Of a stretch of 64,000 bases of DNA, positions 32,603 to 42,966 are shown in pieces. The notes beneath the pieces were generated by a model. It was not told the DNA's origin and did not search any database. It saw only the letters and a list, made by a program, of their open reading frames with translations. The stretch comes from Alectoria sarmentosa. Its lineage: Eukaryota; Ascomycota; Lecanoromycetes; Lecanorales; Parmeliaceae. A program made the translations under genes and the position numbers. Where the stretch lies: contig WOGZ01000173.1 of the NCBI GenBank assembly GCA_009733775.1, positions 1 through 64,000 of the forward strand, written 5' to 3'. How positions within the stretch are numbered: the stretch's first letter is position 1; every line of letters starts with the position of its first letter.

Positions 32603-33142
32603 TCAGGAGCTAGGACCGCCATGCACAGTCTTATGCCTGGCAGTGCGACCCCGATCCCACCATTTCTGTGTGGTAAATCCTTGTCGACCGAGGCATACGA
32701 TCCTGTCACTCGGCTTTCCAACTGAGCGTCCAAGCACCTGTATCACATGGAAGAAACTCTCGTCGTAGGCGTAATTGATCAAGTTCTCACGAAAGCGGAA
32801 ATTATCCAAGACCTCGTGAAGCCTGACGCGTTTCATCGAGGGAAAGCCGTCACCATTGACGTCACTGTCATCGCCTTCAGTGACTAGACCGAGCAGAACG
32901 TCCAGATGTTCTACTCGCTCTGCCTCGAAGGCATTTCCCTTGATGACCATGAATGTTGGGAAGTCAGATTCTTCTTCTGCTATAAAATTTCCGGTCCATC
33001 CAAAACATGCTTCAATTGCCTCGTGAAGTTCCCAGAAAGTGATGGTCGCAGGTACGGACAGTAGCCGACTGACGACTGGATTGGACGTTTTGAGGAGGGT
33101 GATCTGTAGCAGGAAATGCGGGGCCGTGGCGGTGGTGAGCAT
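32603..33142 (-). pseudogene. pRiA4b ORF3-like (MM3350-superfamily) protein, probably disrupted
   Basis: The minus-strand frame from ATG 33142 reads FLLQITLLKTSNPVVSRLL, TITFWELHEAIEACFGWTG and later LINYAYDESFFHVIQVLG, the core pattern of the pRiA4b ORF3-like domain, found in many fungal proteins often fused to MYND fingers. It stops after about 180 codons. Just beyond the TGA the same frame continues with DLDLDEVNARVQEVENRR, which resembles the usual C-terminal end of these proteins, and the expected Gly/Asp-rich middle is not readable in one frame. I therefore suspect one or more lesions, although an unrecognised intron is possible. Confidence 0.5.
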
Positions 33143-33443
33143 CCGGAAAAGCAATTAGAACACGCCTGTGATCGAAAAGATAGAGACTATGACCTTTGCG
33201 ATTGGCTACTGGTGTGATGCGGATAGGAACCAAGAGGCTGTAGAAGCCGCTTTGAGTTATCTCTGGCCTCAACATTAGATTCGTTTGTCTTGGGTAAGGG
33301 TGAGCATATTATAGATGATTGTTGAAGAAAAGTGAAGCAAGGTCTGAGATTTTGATTCAAGTCTCACAGGAACACCGCTACTTTGACTTTCAAGTCAGGA
33401 TTCACCGCGTTCTAGCTCGCGGTAGTCGTAAAATCTCTAGGTT

Positions 33444-34686
33444 TCATAACATCGTCTGGCTTTTCAAGTCGTTCCATCTTCCAGCCCTGAGAGGATCCAG
33501 CTTCAAAAGCTCATCGATATAATCGTTAACGTGGCTCGCTTCTTCAAACCACGTACTATCAAATTTGTGATACAAAATGCTGAGACTTATTAACGATTGG
33601 TAGATCCACTTGCAGTCCTCTGCGCCGTCAAGCATGGCCTGGACCTTTACTATTTCATCACGGACATACATTAACCTTTCGCTTGCTGTCAGATCCGGCA
33701 CCATTGACTCTGCAGCATACTTTGGGTCAAATGTGCACATCAAGCACTGGTGGTAAAACCACAGTGACTGGTCCTCGGAGCCGGCCCATAGTGCTCGTTC
33801 GATTAGCGTGAGTTCTTGCTTTCAAATTAGTCGTCAACGATAGAACATTCCCACAACTACGCTTACCTTCGTCCAACAGCTGGCGCCTTGCTCCATGGTC
33901 GGCTTTTCTTTTGTCAAGAAGTCTGGGGATCAGCTTGCTGCGATTGTGCCAGGCTGAGAAATTTGAGAGGTTCGAATTGATCATCTTTGTTGTATACTCG
34001 AACTCCTGTCCTACCAAGTCAGTCGAAGAAGGTTCGATCTGGAGCGCTGTGCTCTTCAAATTCGAAACGATGGTCCTTCGATAGCCCCAGCCGAGGAAGT
34101 TCCTACTGTCAAGACTCAGCATCTTGCCCGCCAGCGCAAGCTCTTGCTGCCAAAATCCGCGTGCTTGCTGTGCTGGAAGAAGTCGGGTAGATTCTTCGAG
34201 GAGCCAGAGACGATAGTCCCATATCCAGTAGCATTTTGGGAACTTTCGTAGGAGAGGCACAAGGAAAGCAAGGTCGTCAGAGATGATATTGACGACGGCT
34301 TCACTTTTGACGATGTCGGCATCCTCGGGGCGTTGAAGATTTTCCTGTTCAAATTGGTGCCTCAGGATCAGACGGCGATGGTTCCAAATCGTATAAAACT
34401 CCGGGTTCCATTTCAACAATTTGGATGTCAATTCTAGCGTTTCGTTGGTGAACTGATGCTCTCGTATCTAGGTACTCATGAGCATCAATAGGGAGATCGG
34501 GAAGATCTGCATACCCTATTGTTCACGGAGTCTATTAGTCCCTTGTAATCCTTTATCTTTTGTTGCTCTCTTCTCCGGTCCTGATCTGTTGCTGGTTGTA
34601 CCCCGCTTCCACGAATTACGCCATGCTACAAGCTTGCTGTCAGCGGAACTTCCTAGGCGGTGAGTGTCTAGACATACACTCGCCAT
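33444..34686 (-). CDS. BET4: Geranylgeranyltransferase type II alpha subunit (Rab GGTase alpha)
   Basis: Four exons: 34678-34686, 34515-34625, 33867-34467 and 33444-33814, giving 363 aa with all junctions in frame. Exon 1 is only nine bases (Met-Ala-Ser), and splicing yields the typical start MASHGV. Repeats of the prenyltransferase alpha type follow: LTSKLLKWNPEFYTIWNHRR, FLVPLLRKFPKCYWIWDYRLW, MLSLDSRNFLGWGYRR, INSNLSNFSAWHNRSKLI and ERALWAGSEDQSLWFYHQ. With the beta subunit Bet2 and escort protein Mrs6 it attaches geranylgeranyl groups to Rab GTases of the secretory pathway. Introns are 47-52 nt. It is divergent from the Ama1-like gene with only about 300 bp between, so promoters are shared. 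Confidence 0.95.
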
Positions 34687-34988
34687 CTTCTCGACTTCAA
34701 TAAGATTGTAATGCTGCAGGGAAGGAGGAAGCAACCAATCTGATGTTGCCTATGTTAGACTCAGCCCTACGCCCTTGGCGCCGGTCTTTTTTCTCCGCAG
34801 AATCCGCCCCCAAACTTTTGTCTTCTCCCTCCCCCGACCAACGACGTCGAGGAGTAGGCGTTCACTATTCGTTACTAACATGGTTCGCAGGATACGCTAG
34901 ACCTTGAGGAGACACGTTTTTACTTGCACGCATCTGTTCAATACATTCATTACGGCCTCTGTTTTGCGGCATACGCATCGTCAATGCA

Positions 34989-37799
34989 ATGCCGCGTCTC
35001 ATCTCTGCCTCTGTAGACGACAATCTTTACTCTACGGACCTTCTCTGCGCTTCAGAAGTACAATTCATTCAACTCTCCCATGCTGCGTCAGCCATTGAGC
35101 TTCGAGGCTCTCGGCAGCCCAAATATGCCACTGCCAGACCTCGCAAGTGCAAGGGTCGACGTTCTCTTCGTGCTGCTTCTTTCCTTCCCTTGAATGAGAC
35201 GAGCAACTTTGCTCGTAGATCCATCTCAAAGTCTAATATCAGCGAATCACAAAGCCACTTTTCTTCTTCACACGCTTCTGAGTATGATGGGAGCTGCATT
35301 CCAAGTCCGGATCACGGCTTGAGCGACGGTGCAGGCTCGTATCCGTCACCGCCCGCCTCGGAATATGATGGTCCTGGCACTCCGTTAACAGAAAGCCCCA
35401 ATAGTGAAGACATTGATACTTCTCCTTTCCCTCTAACTCCAGTACCACTCTTGACATTTGGTCCTATCTTAGCCACTTCTGACGAGGGACCTCGAACACT
35501 AAGAGGACGACGCGCCGGCACTACAGCAGGCTACCGGACTCCATCGAGGTCTCCAGATCGGTACATCTCCAATCGATACACTCGACAGGATGCCTCAAAC
35601 TCATTCCGTGTAGGCAAACTCCCCGAACAGCTTTCGACCGCGGAGAAGCTTTTGCGCCATCCATCAGCTACGCCAGATCCATTTGGTCCATTGGATGTGC
35701 GGCGGACAAGAGAGGCAAGGATCAATGCTTTTGCCAACGCGGATCTGCGTACTGTACAATCTCGCACTCGCACGATCGGAACCACAAATGTGCAACATCC
35801 TCCTCAGGACCCCCTCACAGTCCAGAATAGACAGGCCAGTGCAGGCGCAGTATGGAATGTTGGCGGAGGCTTTCAAGGAACTCCATCAGGCCCTGTACGA
35901 GGGATCTCCGATGGACGAGGCGGATTTATCAGCAGTGGATCGAACGCCCCGATGTTCACATCTCATTTCTTCGATGATGATATTCTGGATCAAGACAACA
36001 GCCAGCTGGAAAGCCGACTGGCTGTCGCCTTAAATATTGACCAGACATCTAGAGTACTAGACATCTCTAGGTCTCCCGTGCAGGCCAGGAGTGTTAGCAC
36101 CAGCTCGATCGGAACGAAGCGGAAATATCCTTGTGTCGAACCTCGAACTCTCTGGAAACATGGGGATTGGGTTCAAGAAGGTTCGCACTTTTGTAAGTCT
36201 ATCCTCTTTCTTAATCGCTACAAGCACTTGATTCCAGCTGCGTGACCGACATCTCCAAGGTTCTATCAAAGCATCCTTCAATTTGCGGCCTGAAGCGCCT
36301 GCTGACGCATCGAGGACAAGCAGCAAGGAAACATCGGAAGATAGAACCTAGAGCGGTCCCAACCACACCTTTCAGATAAGTCCTCGACCCGGCCCAGGAA
36401 AGAGCCTGTCTGATGGCGCTGCACAGTCCTTGATGCGCCAAACCTAAGGGATGATTATTACTGCACCGTTCTCGCTTACTGCCATACTGCTCGTACCGTT
36501 GCTGTCGGTCTTGGTAATAGGGTATATCTTTGGTCGGAAACCTTCGGAGTTCGGTACCCACCAGAGGACTCGGACAGTCGCGCATCCACATATGTCACAT
36601 CGCTGGCCTTTTCTTCCACCGAAGGCGGCCACAGTATCCTAGCCATTGGGCGTAACACTGGCCATATCAGTCTGTGGAGTCTGGCTGATCCCGAGGATAT
36701 CAGGTTTGAGTCTCGCCAACCTTGTGCCATTGCGTGTGTATCTTTCAAGCCAGTCACCACTCGCAGGCCCTCGGAGCGATTTGGTTGTATGATGGCAACC
36801 GAAGAACTTCTCGTAGGTGATGAAGTTGGCAATGTCTACTATTATTCTGTTGAGTGGATGAACAAGCAACAAGTTGATATACATGGGTGGACAGGAGCTA
36901 TGACCCTGATGGCGAAGATATCAGTACACAGTCAGCAATTATGTGGCCTCGCTTGGTCACCTGATGGGGATTACTTTGCTACAGGCGCGAATGATAACAT
37001 CTGCTGCTTATTCGAGACCAAAGACGTTCTAGCACCTTCTGAGCCCCCGCCAGGATCTTCGGCATACTTCAGGAGTCCGCTGCAAACCATTATCGGTGGT
37101 TTCGGGTTGCCGAACTTTATCGCAAGAACGCAAATTCCTTCCGAAATTACGGGCGTTTTAGCTAATGGCGTGCACGTCGAGCGTACAAGAATTATCCCTG
37201 GCCAGAACGGCTCGCTCCTCATTGGCGAGGGACGCCAGAAGCATAAATGGGTCCACAGCGCTGCTATCAAAGCTATCGCTTTCTGTCCTTGGCAGCGAGG
37301 ATTGATTGCAACAGGCGGTGGCTCCAATGACCGAGCGATCCATTTCTACCATACTTTTTCAGGCGCCTGCCTTGCTACCATCAACTGCTATGCCCAAATC
37401 ACATCGTTGATCTGGTCAACAACACGCCGAGAGATTGCAGCAACGTTTGGCTATGCACAACCCGACCACCCATACCGCGTTGCTGTTTTCTCATGGCCTG
37501 AGTGCCAGCAGGTCGTTGCAATACCTTGGGCAAGCGACATGCGCGCTCTTTACGCTATTCCTTACCCTGGTGGGCCTGGCGAGACAAGCTCTGAGGCAAG
37601 TCTGGGCGAAACATGGTACTCGAGGACAAGAGACGAAGGATGCATTGTGGTTGCGTGCTCTGATGAGTCGGTCAAGTTTCATGAGGTGTGGAGTGGATTA
37701 AGAAAGTCTACGGGTGTGCATATGGGATTGTTGGGGGGGAGTGACATTCTGGAGGGGTTGGAGGGGATTGAGAAAGAGGGGATCGAAGTCATTCGTTGA
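34989..37799 (+). CDS. AMA1: APC/C activator of the Cdc20/Fizzy family, Ama1-like
   Basis: Three coding blocks: 34989 to about 36192, about 36237-36375, and 36425-37799. The N-terminal half is disordered with a C-box DRYISNR (residues 190-196). The next block ends PRAVPTTPFR and continues VLDAPNLRDDYYCTVLAYC, the conserved entry to the WD40 propeller. Then come RVYLWSE, HISLWSL, LCGLAWSPDGDYFATGAND, IKAIAFCPWQRGLIATGGGSND and IVVACSDESVKFHEVW. It ends in Ile-Arg, the IR tail that docks on the APC/C. These three docking features identify an APC/C co-activator; the divergent propeller fits meiosis-type Ama1 better than Cdc20 or Cdh1. The junction at 36376-36424 works only as an AT-AC intron. 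The first intron (GTAAGT at 36193) has no acceptor that is both in frame and of normal length. Confidence 0.85.
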
Positions 37800-38032
37800 A
37801 GTGTTTGTCACGGTTGGGTCCATCTGCTTTCGTCATGACCGTGGCGCTTGCCGAGTCTCTTGTTTTTGGTGAAGTTAATGATGCGGAACCATTCATTATT
37901 GTGGCAGAACGAGCGTTTGAGTCATCCATTTCCAACAGCCTTTGCACCTAAGAGAAGGCTGTAGTCCTCAGACTCGTGCCATGCCATGCCATACCAGACT
38001 GTGATTTCTGACTTCCCATGGTCATCCTCCAC
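37800..38032. other. Intergenic between convergent genes
   Basis: A short 3'-to-3' spacer; nothing is recognised. Confidence 0.5.
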
Positions 38033-38608
38033 CTACGGGTGTTCATTCACAACATCGACCTCCTCATCCCTCGGCGCCCTGCTCGGAGACATGATCACGC
38101 CTTGACCTGAAGTCCATCTTCCCAGCTTCGAATTCCATTTCATCTCATTACATCGCATCCCATACTTGGTGAAGTACCTGGGAACGTGCGCTGTTGTGTT
38201 TGTCGCCGAATGCCGCGGTCTGTTGATGGTGAACTCCAGGCCAGACCTCTTGTCCAAGACACGAAGGGGGGGGGTGGCGCCGTATTTGCTGCTGAGAAGG
38301 GATAATTTCTCCTTGACGTAGGCGCAGGATTGTAGCTCCGAGATAAATTTACGATTTCGGTCTTGGTATGATTGGGGTGGGAGCAGAGGTGCTTTCTCAT
38401 CTTCCCCCTCCAGTACTTCTTTCTCATCTTCTCCTTCTGGTAAATTTCTTTCCACATCCAAGACTGCTCGAGAAAGTCTTGTCCGTCGGCGGCGGTCAAT
38501 GTACAAGCAGAGGCTGATGCCGATGGCGAGGACGACGCCGATGAGGAGCAGGTAGCAGAATAAGTAGACGGCAATCTTGAAATCTGGGTCGAGAAGAGGT
38601 GCGCCCAT
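38033..38608 (-). CDS. Hypothetical single-pass membrane protein (191 aa)
   Basis: The start is ATG 38608 (the frame upstream has only a non-ATG start). After MGAPLLDPD there is one strong transmembrane helix (about residues 10-37, FKIAVYLFCYLLLIGVVLAI), directly followed by RRRRTR, so the N-terminus is probably lumenal or outside and the C-terminus cytosolic. An acidic stretch (EGEDEKEVLEGEDEKAPLL) contains a repeated EGEDEK and an LL pair resembling an acidic-dileucine sorting signal. The remainder is basic. No family is recognised. Confidence 0.6.
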   Translation of the reverse strand: MGAPLLDPDFKIAVYLFCYLLLIGVVLAIGISLCLYIDRRRRTRLSRAVLDVERNLPEGEDEKEVLEGEDEKAPLLPPQSYQDRNRKFISELQSCAYVKEKLSLLSSKYGATPPLRVLDKRSGLEFTINRPRHSATNTTAHVPRYFTKYGMRCNEMKWNSKLGRWTSGQGVIMSPSRAPRDEEVDVVNEHP

Positions 38609-39603
38609 GCTGAAGATGTTGCCTATAGTGGAATGGAAGTGTGGGGTTCGGGATGTAACGGATGTGTGAGCAAAGGAGAATTGAAGTGTATTGAAGTGTG
38701 TTTTAGGATATTGCAATATTGCCTTGCCAAGAGAACGAGCGCAGTTGTGCTCAAATTTTTGGTTCTAAAATGCTTAGCAGCAAGAGAACACAGATATAGG
38801 TATTGGCCTGTGTTGATTTAATTGTTTGGGGCAGAATGCTCTGAACTTACACATGTTAGGGTCTAAGTCCCGTGGCCTTCCGAAGGGGACGGTTTGTAAA
38901 TGTCTTTGTAGGAGCTTGCTACACTCGACATTGCCTATGATACTCGTCATACATGAAGTAGGTGGGATCTCAAATGCTTTACAAAATGGTAAAGAAGAGA
39001 AACTAAATTGCTTGAGTATCGTTCCGTTGCTCATCGCTTTGGCTCAAATCGACGGGGTGATTGAGCCATTGCTGGTCATTAGCGTCGTGATGTCTTTGAG
39101 GGGTAACCCTGTAGAAAAGAGTATGGAACACGTGAGGGATTCATAAAGAAAAAGTAGCCTCCATCTTCGGCGGCTGCTGCGAAGACGTGATCAGCCGAGG
39201 GCATGAGGCTACTCTGTAAATCTTTGTTTCTACCAAACTCGTCTGCAATGGAGTCCAGAGCATATCAAAGCAACAGCACAACAGAATAACCAAGCATGGG
39301 CAGTCATTTACCTAGTAGATGAGGGACTGCTGCTGGCTTCAGGTCATTGTCATTAGCAATGGCGTTATAAAGCTCCTAGAGATACCTTGCAATCATCACG
39401 AGCCTCATAGATGAATGCAAAAAGTCTACGAGGTCGATGTTCACGTCGGTCTTGGCACCCGAGTCTTGGCAATTTGAGCCTCAGCCTTACCATCGGCTAG
39501 CGCATGTTTAGCTCGCACTTTCAATTTCGCCCTCGCCAAAATCGAAGCCCAACCTCACAACAAAGTCCAAACACCACCTTGACGTCCACTTCCCACCGTC
39601 AAG
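38609..39603. other. Intergenic; upstream region of RPS6
   Basis: No supported gene. It is pyrimidine-rich just before the RPS6 start (39500-39600), as is common for ribosomal protein genes. Confidence 0.5.
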
Positions 39604-40563
39604 ATGAAGCTCAACATCTCCTACCCGGCCAACGGCACCCAGAAACTCGTCGAAATCGAAGATGAGCGCAGACTCCGTGGCTTCATGGAAAAGCGCATGG
39701 GCCAGGAAGTTGTCGGCGACGGTGTCGCTCCCGAGTTCAAAGGCTACGTCTTCAAAATTACCGGCGGCAACGACAAACAGGGCTTCCCAATGAAGCAGGG
39801 TATCATGCATCCTACGAGAGTTCGCTTGTTATTGGGTGCGGGACATAGTTGCTACCGGCCCAGGAGGACTGGGGAGAGGAAGAGGAAGAGTGTGCGAGGG
39901 TGCATTGTGGCGATGGATTTGGCGGTGTTGGCATTGAGTGTGATGAAGCAGGGTGACGAGGAGATTCCGGGGCTCACGGATAAGGTGTTGCCGAAGAGGT
40001 TGGGGCCGAAGAGGGCGACTAAGATTCGCAAGTTCTTTGGGTTGGGGAAGGATGATGATGTGAGTGCTCTTTATCCCTTACCGTCCTGCGCTATCTACTC
40101 GACACGAGGCAGTTGGTGCTTCAACGATGCATGCATGGAGGCTGATGAATTGGGTACTGCTAGGTCCGTAAATTCGTCATCCGCCGTGAAGTCCAACCAA
40201 AGGGCGAAGGCAAGAAATCGTACACCAAGGCACCCCGTATCCAGCGTCTCGTCACTCCCCAGCGTCTTCAGCACAAGCGTCACCGAATGGCTCTCAAGCG
40301 TCGCCAGGCCGAGTCCTCCAAGGATGCTGCGGTATGTCGACACACTTCTACATCTGTCTACATTGGCACGGTTTTCGTAGGGGTTTGTGGCTGATTTGTG
40401 CTGGCAGAACGAGTACGCGTCAATCCTCGCCAAGCGTGTCAACGAGGAGAAGGCGAAGAAGAGCGAGTTGAGGAGTAAGTCCCTTCTACATTTATTGGTG
40501 GTATTAGAACGATAGCTGACATGGTATGCAACAGAGCGAAGAGCGTCGTCGATGCGGAAGTAG
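39604..40563 (+). CDS. RPS6: 40S ribosomal protein S6 (eS6)
   Basis: Four exons: 39604-40059, 40164-40331, 40408-40474 and 40535-40563, giving 239 aa with all phases consistent. The N-terminus MKLNISYPANGTQKLVEIED and GNDKQGFPMKQG, LLLGAGHSCYRPRRTGERKR and VRKFVIRREV are unmistakable eS6. The last exon encodes RRASSMRK, the C-terminal phosphorylation site region targeted through TORC1/S6-kinase signalling in fungi. It is a component of the small ribosomal subunit. Introns are 104, 76 and 60 nt with GTGAGT, GTATGT and GTAAGT donors. An open frame on the opposite strand over exons 2-4 is a shadow. Confidence 0.98.
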
Positions 40564-41020
40564 ATGATCGGTCGATGGCACATACTGGGCAAGCGAATGG
40601 CGAAAGAGGTCAATGGTTGAAACATGTTTGCTGGCAAGGCCCAAGAGAGAGGCAGGAGAATAGCTGGCACATGCGTGGGTTGATCTGGCTGGGTTGAATG
40701 CATAGTACACGTAGAACAGATGCCATAGATCAATCTACGCTTGCAGCAATGTTCCTCTATTTGCGATGGACTCGCCTTCTCATTGGTGTCGATTTTCGGG
40801 AGCTTAATCCTTGATGAACCAATTGCAGCGGACTTACAGGAACACACGCCTAAGTTTGAGAAAAGTAATGTCCTTTCATGCATCATTTTAAAGGGGTATC
40901 TACCCTATATGCAAGCGCCTGTCCATATCATATCTCTAGCATAATACGTATGCCCATCCTTCATGCCCCCAAACCCCGTACTGAACGCCATAGTCGCACC
41001 CTTCTTCCCAGCGCCACGCC
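40564..41020. other. Intergenic between convergent genes
   Basis: 3' regions of RPS6 and the PRPP synthetase gene. No gene is seen. Confidence 0.5.
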
Positions 41021-42966
41021 CTACTCCATGGGTGCATGGCTGAACAGGAACGACACGCTTTCGCCATTATGCGTGCGCCTACACGCCTCCGCCAGGGTCG
41101 GCGACACGTCAATCTCCTCCAACTTCGAACACTGCTTGCGCTTCTCGGAGAACGGCACCGTGTTCGTGGCCACGACGCGGCTCAGGGCGTCGCAGTCGTT
41201 GAGGGTTTTGAGCGCGTTGCCGGAGAAGATGCCGTGCGTGACCAGGGCGACGATTGAGGAGGCGCCGTTTTCGCGAAGCGTGTCGGCGGCTTTGGCGAGG
41301 GTGCCGCATGTGTCTGATGGATTCACGAGTCAGCTTGGGTTGGGACCTAAAGGATGAGGAGGGAGGTGTGTACCGGCCATGTCGTCAACTAGGATGGCGC
41401 ATTTGTCTTTGACGTTGCCTACGAGAGTCATCTGTATCGACACGATTAGAGTTAGCTCTCCAAGATGAGGTTCGACTTTGGGCTTGCCTTCGAGACCTCG
41501 TTTCTAGAACCCTCGGCATCAGAATTGCGCCTCTAAAATGAGGAGGCGCACTTACGGTCGACTACGCTCCTTACTACAACCACAGTGTCAGTTTGCTGCT
41601 GAAGTGAACGTGATTTGCTCATTGCTTACTGGATCAAGGCGAAATTCAAATCAAGCCTATCAGCCAAGCTTGTCGCTCTCTTGGCTCCTCCGGCATCTGG
41701 AGACACGATTACTGCTTTGCTGACGTCGACGTTGTCTCGGATCCAACGGAGGTAGCTTGGCTGTTGATAGTTAGTCGCTCTGGAGTCGGTTTAGATACAG
41801 GGTCTAGAAAGTATGTTACCTCGGCGTATAGATTGTCGACCTATGCTTGAAGATCAGTGGAAACAAGCTCAGAGGCATCATTGCTAGGCGTACCGGCACG
41901 TTGAAGAAACCTGCAATGATCAACATCTTGAGACAAATGTACTGGAAAAAAACGTACCTTGTATCTGTGACGCGTGAAGATCCATCGTGATGACGTGAGA
42001 GCTTGAAGCTGTTAGGGGCAGTTGACCGAAAGGAGTACCCATGCGCACCAGCCTGCGGTCTGTAGCATATTCGCCTTCAGGAATTATCAGCGAGGCTGAA
42101 GGGGTAGGTCTGTCTATTGGGAGCCTTACCATGAGTTTCTTGATTACGGTTTTCGTCAGTAGATGACCAATGGCACTTCGCCAATCAGGGACTAACCGCG
42201 GTGATAGGAGCGCGAGACTTGTCCTTCTTGTCCTGGCGCGCTAGGTCTTCTTTCAGTAGATGGTGAAAGAGACGCATTGAGCATACGAACCGTATGGAAA
42301 GCTAGGACATATGTTAGCGAGACTCGCTGGTTATCAGGAGACTCGAAGAACTCGCTTTGGAATGACCGCTGTGATTCGACGTGCTGAAGCGGTCTTGCAG
42401 GCGTTGATCATGATGAGAAGCTCCATGAGGCCGTCGTTGATGTCACCGGGCGCGGTGCTCTGTAGGATGAATACTGGCGGGATGAGAAACAAAACCGTCG
42501 GGAAGAAAAGGGGCCATAAACCATACCATCTTCGTCTCGGACACTAGTAGCATAGATTAGCAAATGGCTTGTAGATTCGATGTTTGATTTGTTCCGTGGT
42601 GATTACCTCTCGCCAATCGTAACAGAAGTCTCGTTATTGGAGTATTGTAGGACAAGCACTTTGGTCTCGAGGGCAAGCCCAATCAGTTGATTTCCCTGGG
42701 CTCCTGGAGCGATACCCTACCAGTTCGATTTGGAGTCTGTGAAAAGGTCAGTCTTGGAACATTTCCTCGGGGTAGAAAATTCATACCTATCAGCGACCAG
42801 CTTTGCCAACTCAGGATGAGAATTGCCTGTGTTAATTGGTTAACACCGACCGACACTGTTGCACCGATATGGCATACCAGTCAGCAGCTTTACTACAGGA
42901 TAATTAGCTTCACTACACTCTGCAGAACTGTTGAAGTGTACTATACATACTAGAATTTGTTGCCAT
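41021..42966 (-). CDS. PRS: Ribose-phosphate pyrophosphokinase (PRPP synthetase), 19 exons
   Basis: The gene makes PRPP from ribose 5-phosphate and ATP for purine, pyrimidine, His and Trp synthesis. From ATG 42966 I can join 19 exons into 322 aa with every phase consistent. Exons on the minus strand end at 42951, 42878, 42787, 42721, 42607, 42527, 42356, 42291, 42197, 42130, 42049, 41958, 41894, 41820, 41630, 41556, 41488, 41374 and 41021. Recovered motifs are IKLLTGNSHPELAKLVADR, YSNNETSVTIGESVRDED, LQSTAPGDINDGLMELLIMI, FPYARQDKKDKSRAPIT, HVITMDLHASQIQGFF, the PRPP-binding VIVSPDAGGAKRAT, ILVDDMADTCGTL and PTLAEACRRTHNGESVS. Introns are 47-63 nt. Two have GC donors (42355 and 41487). Internal exons are as short as 9 nt (42130-42138). 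Yeast has five PRS paralogues; which one this matches is not resolved. Confidence 0.95.

Noticed and set aside
40095..40886. 263-codon open frame antisense to RPS6 exons
   Set aside because: It is the shadow of the RPS6 coding exons; no motif and no independent support.
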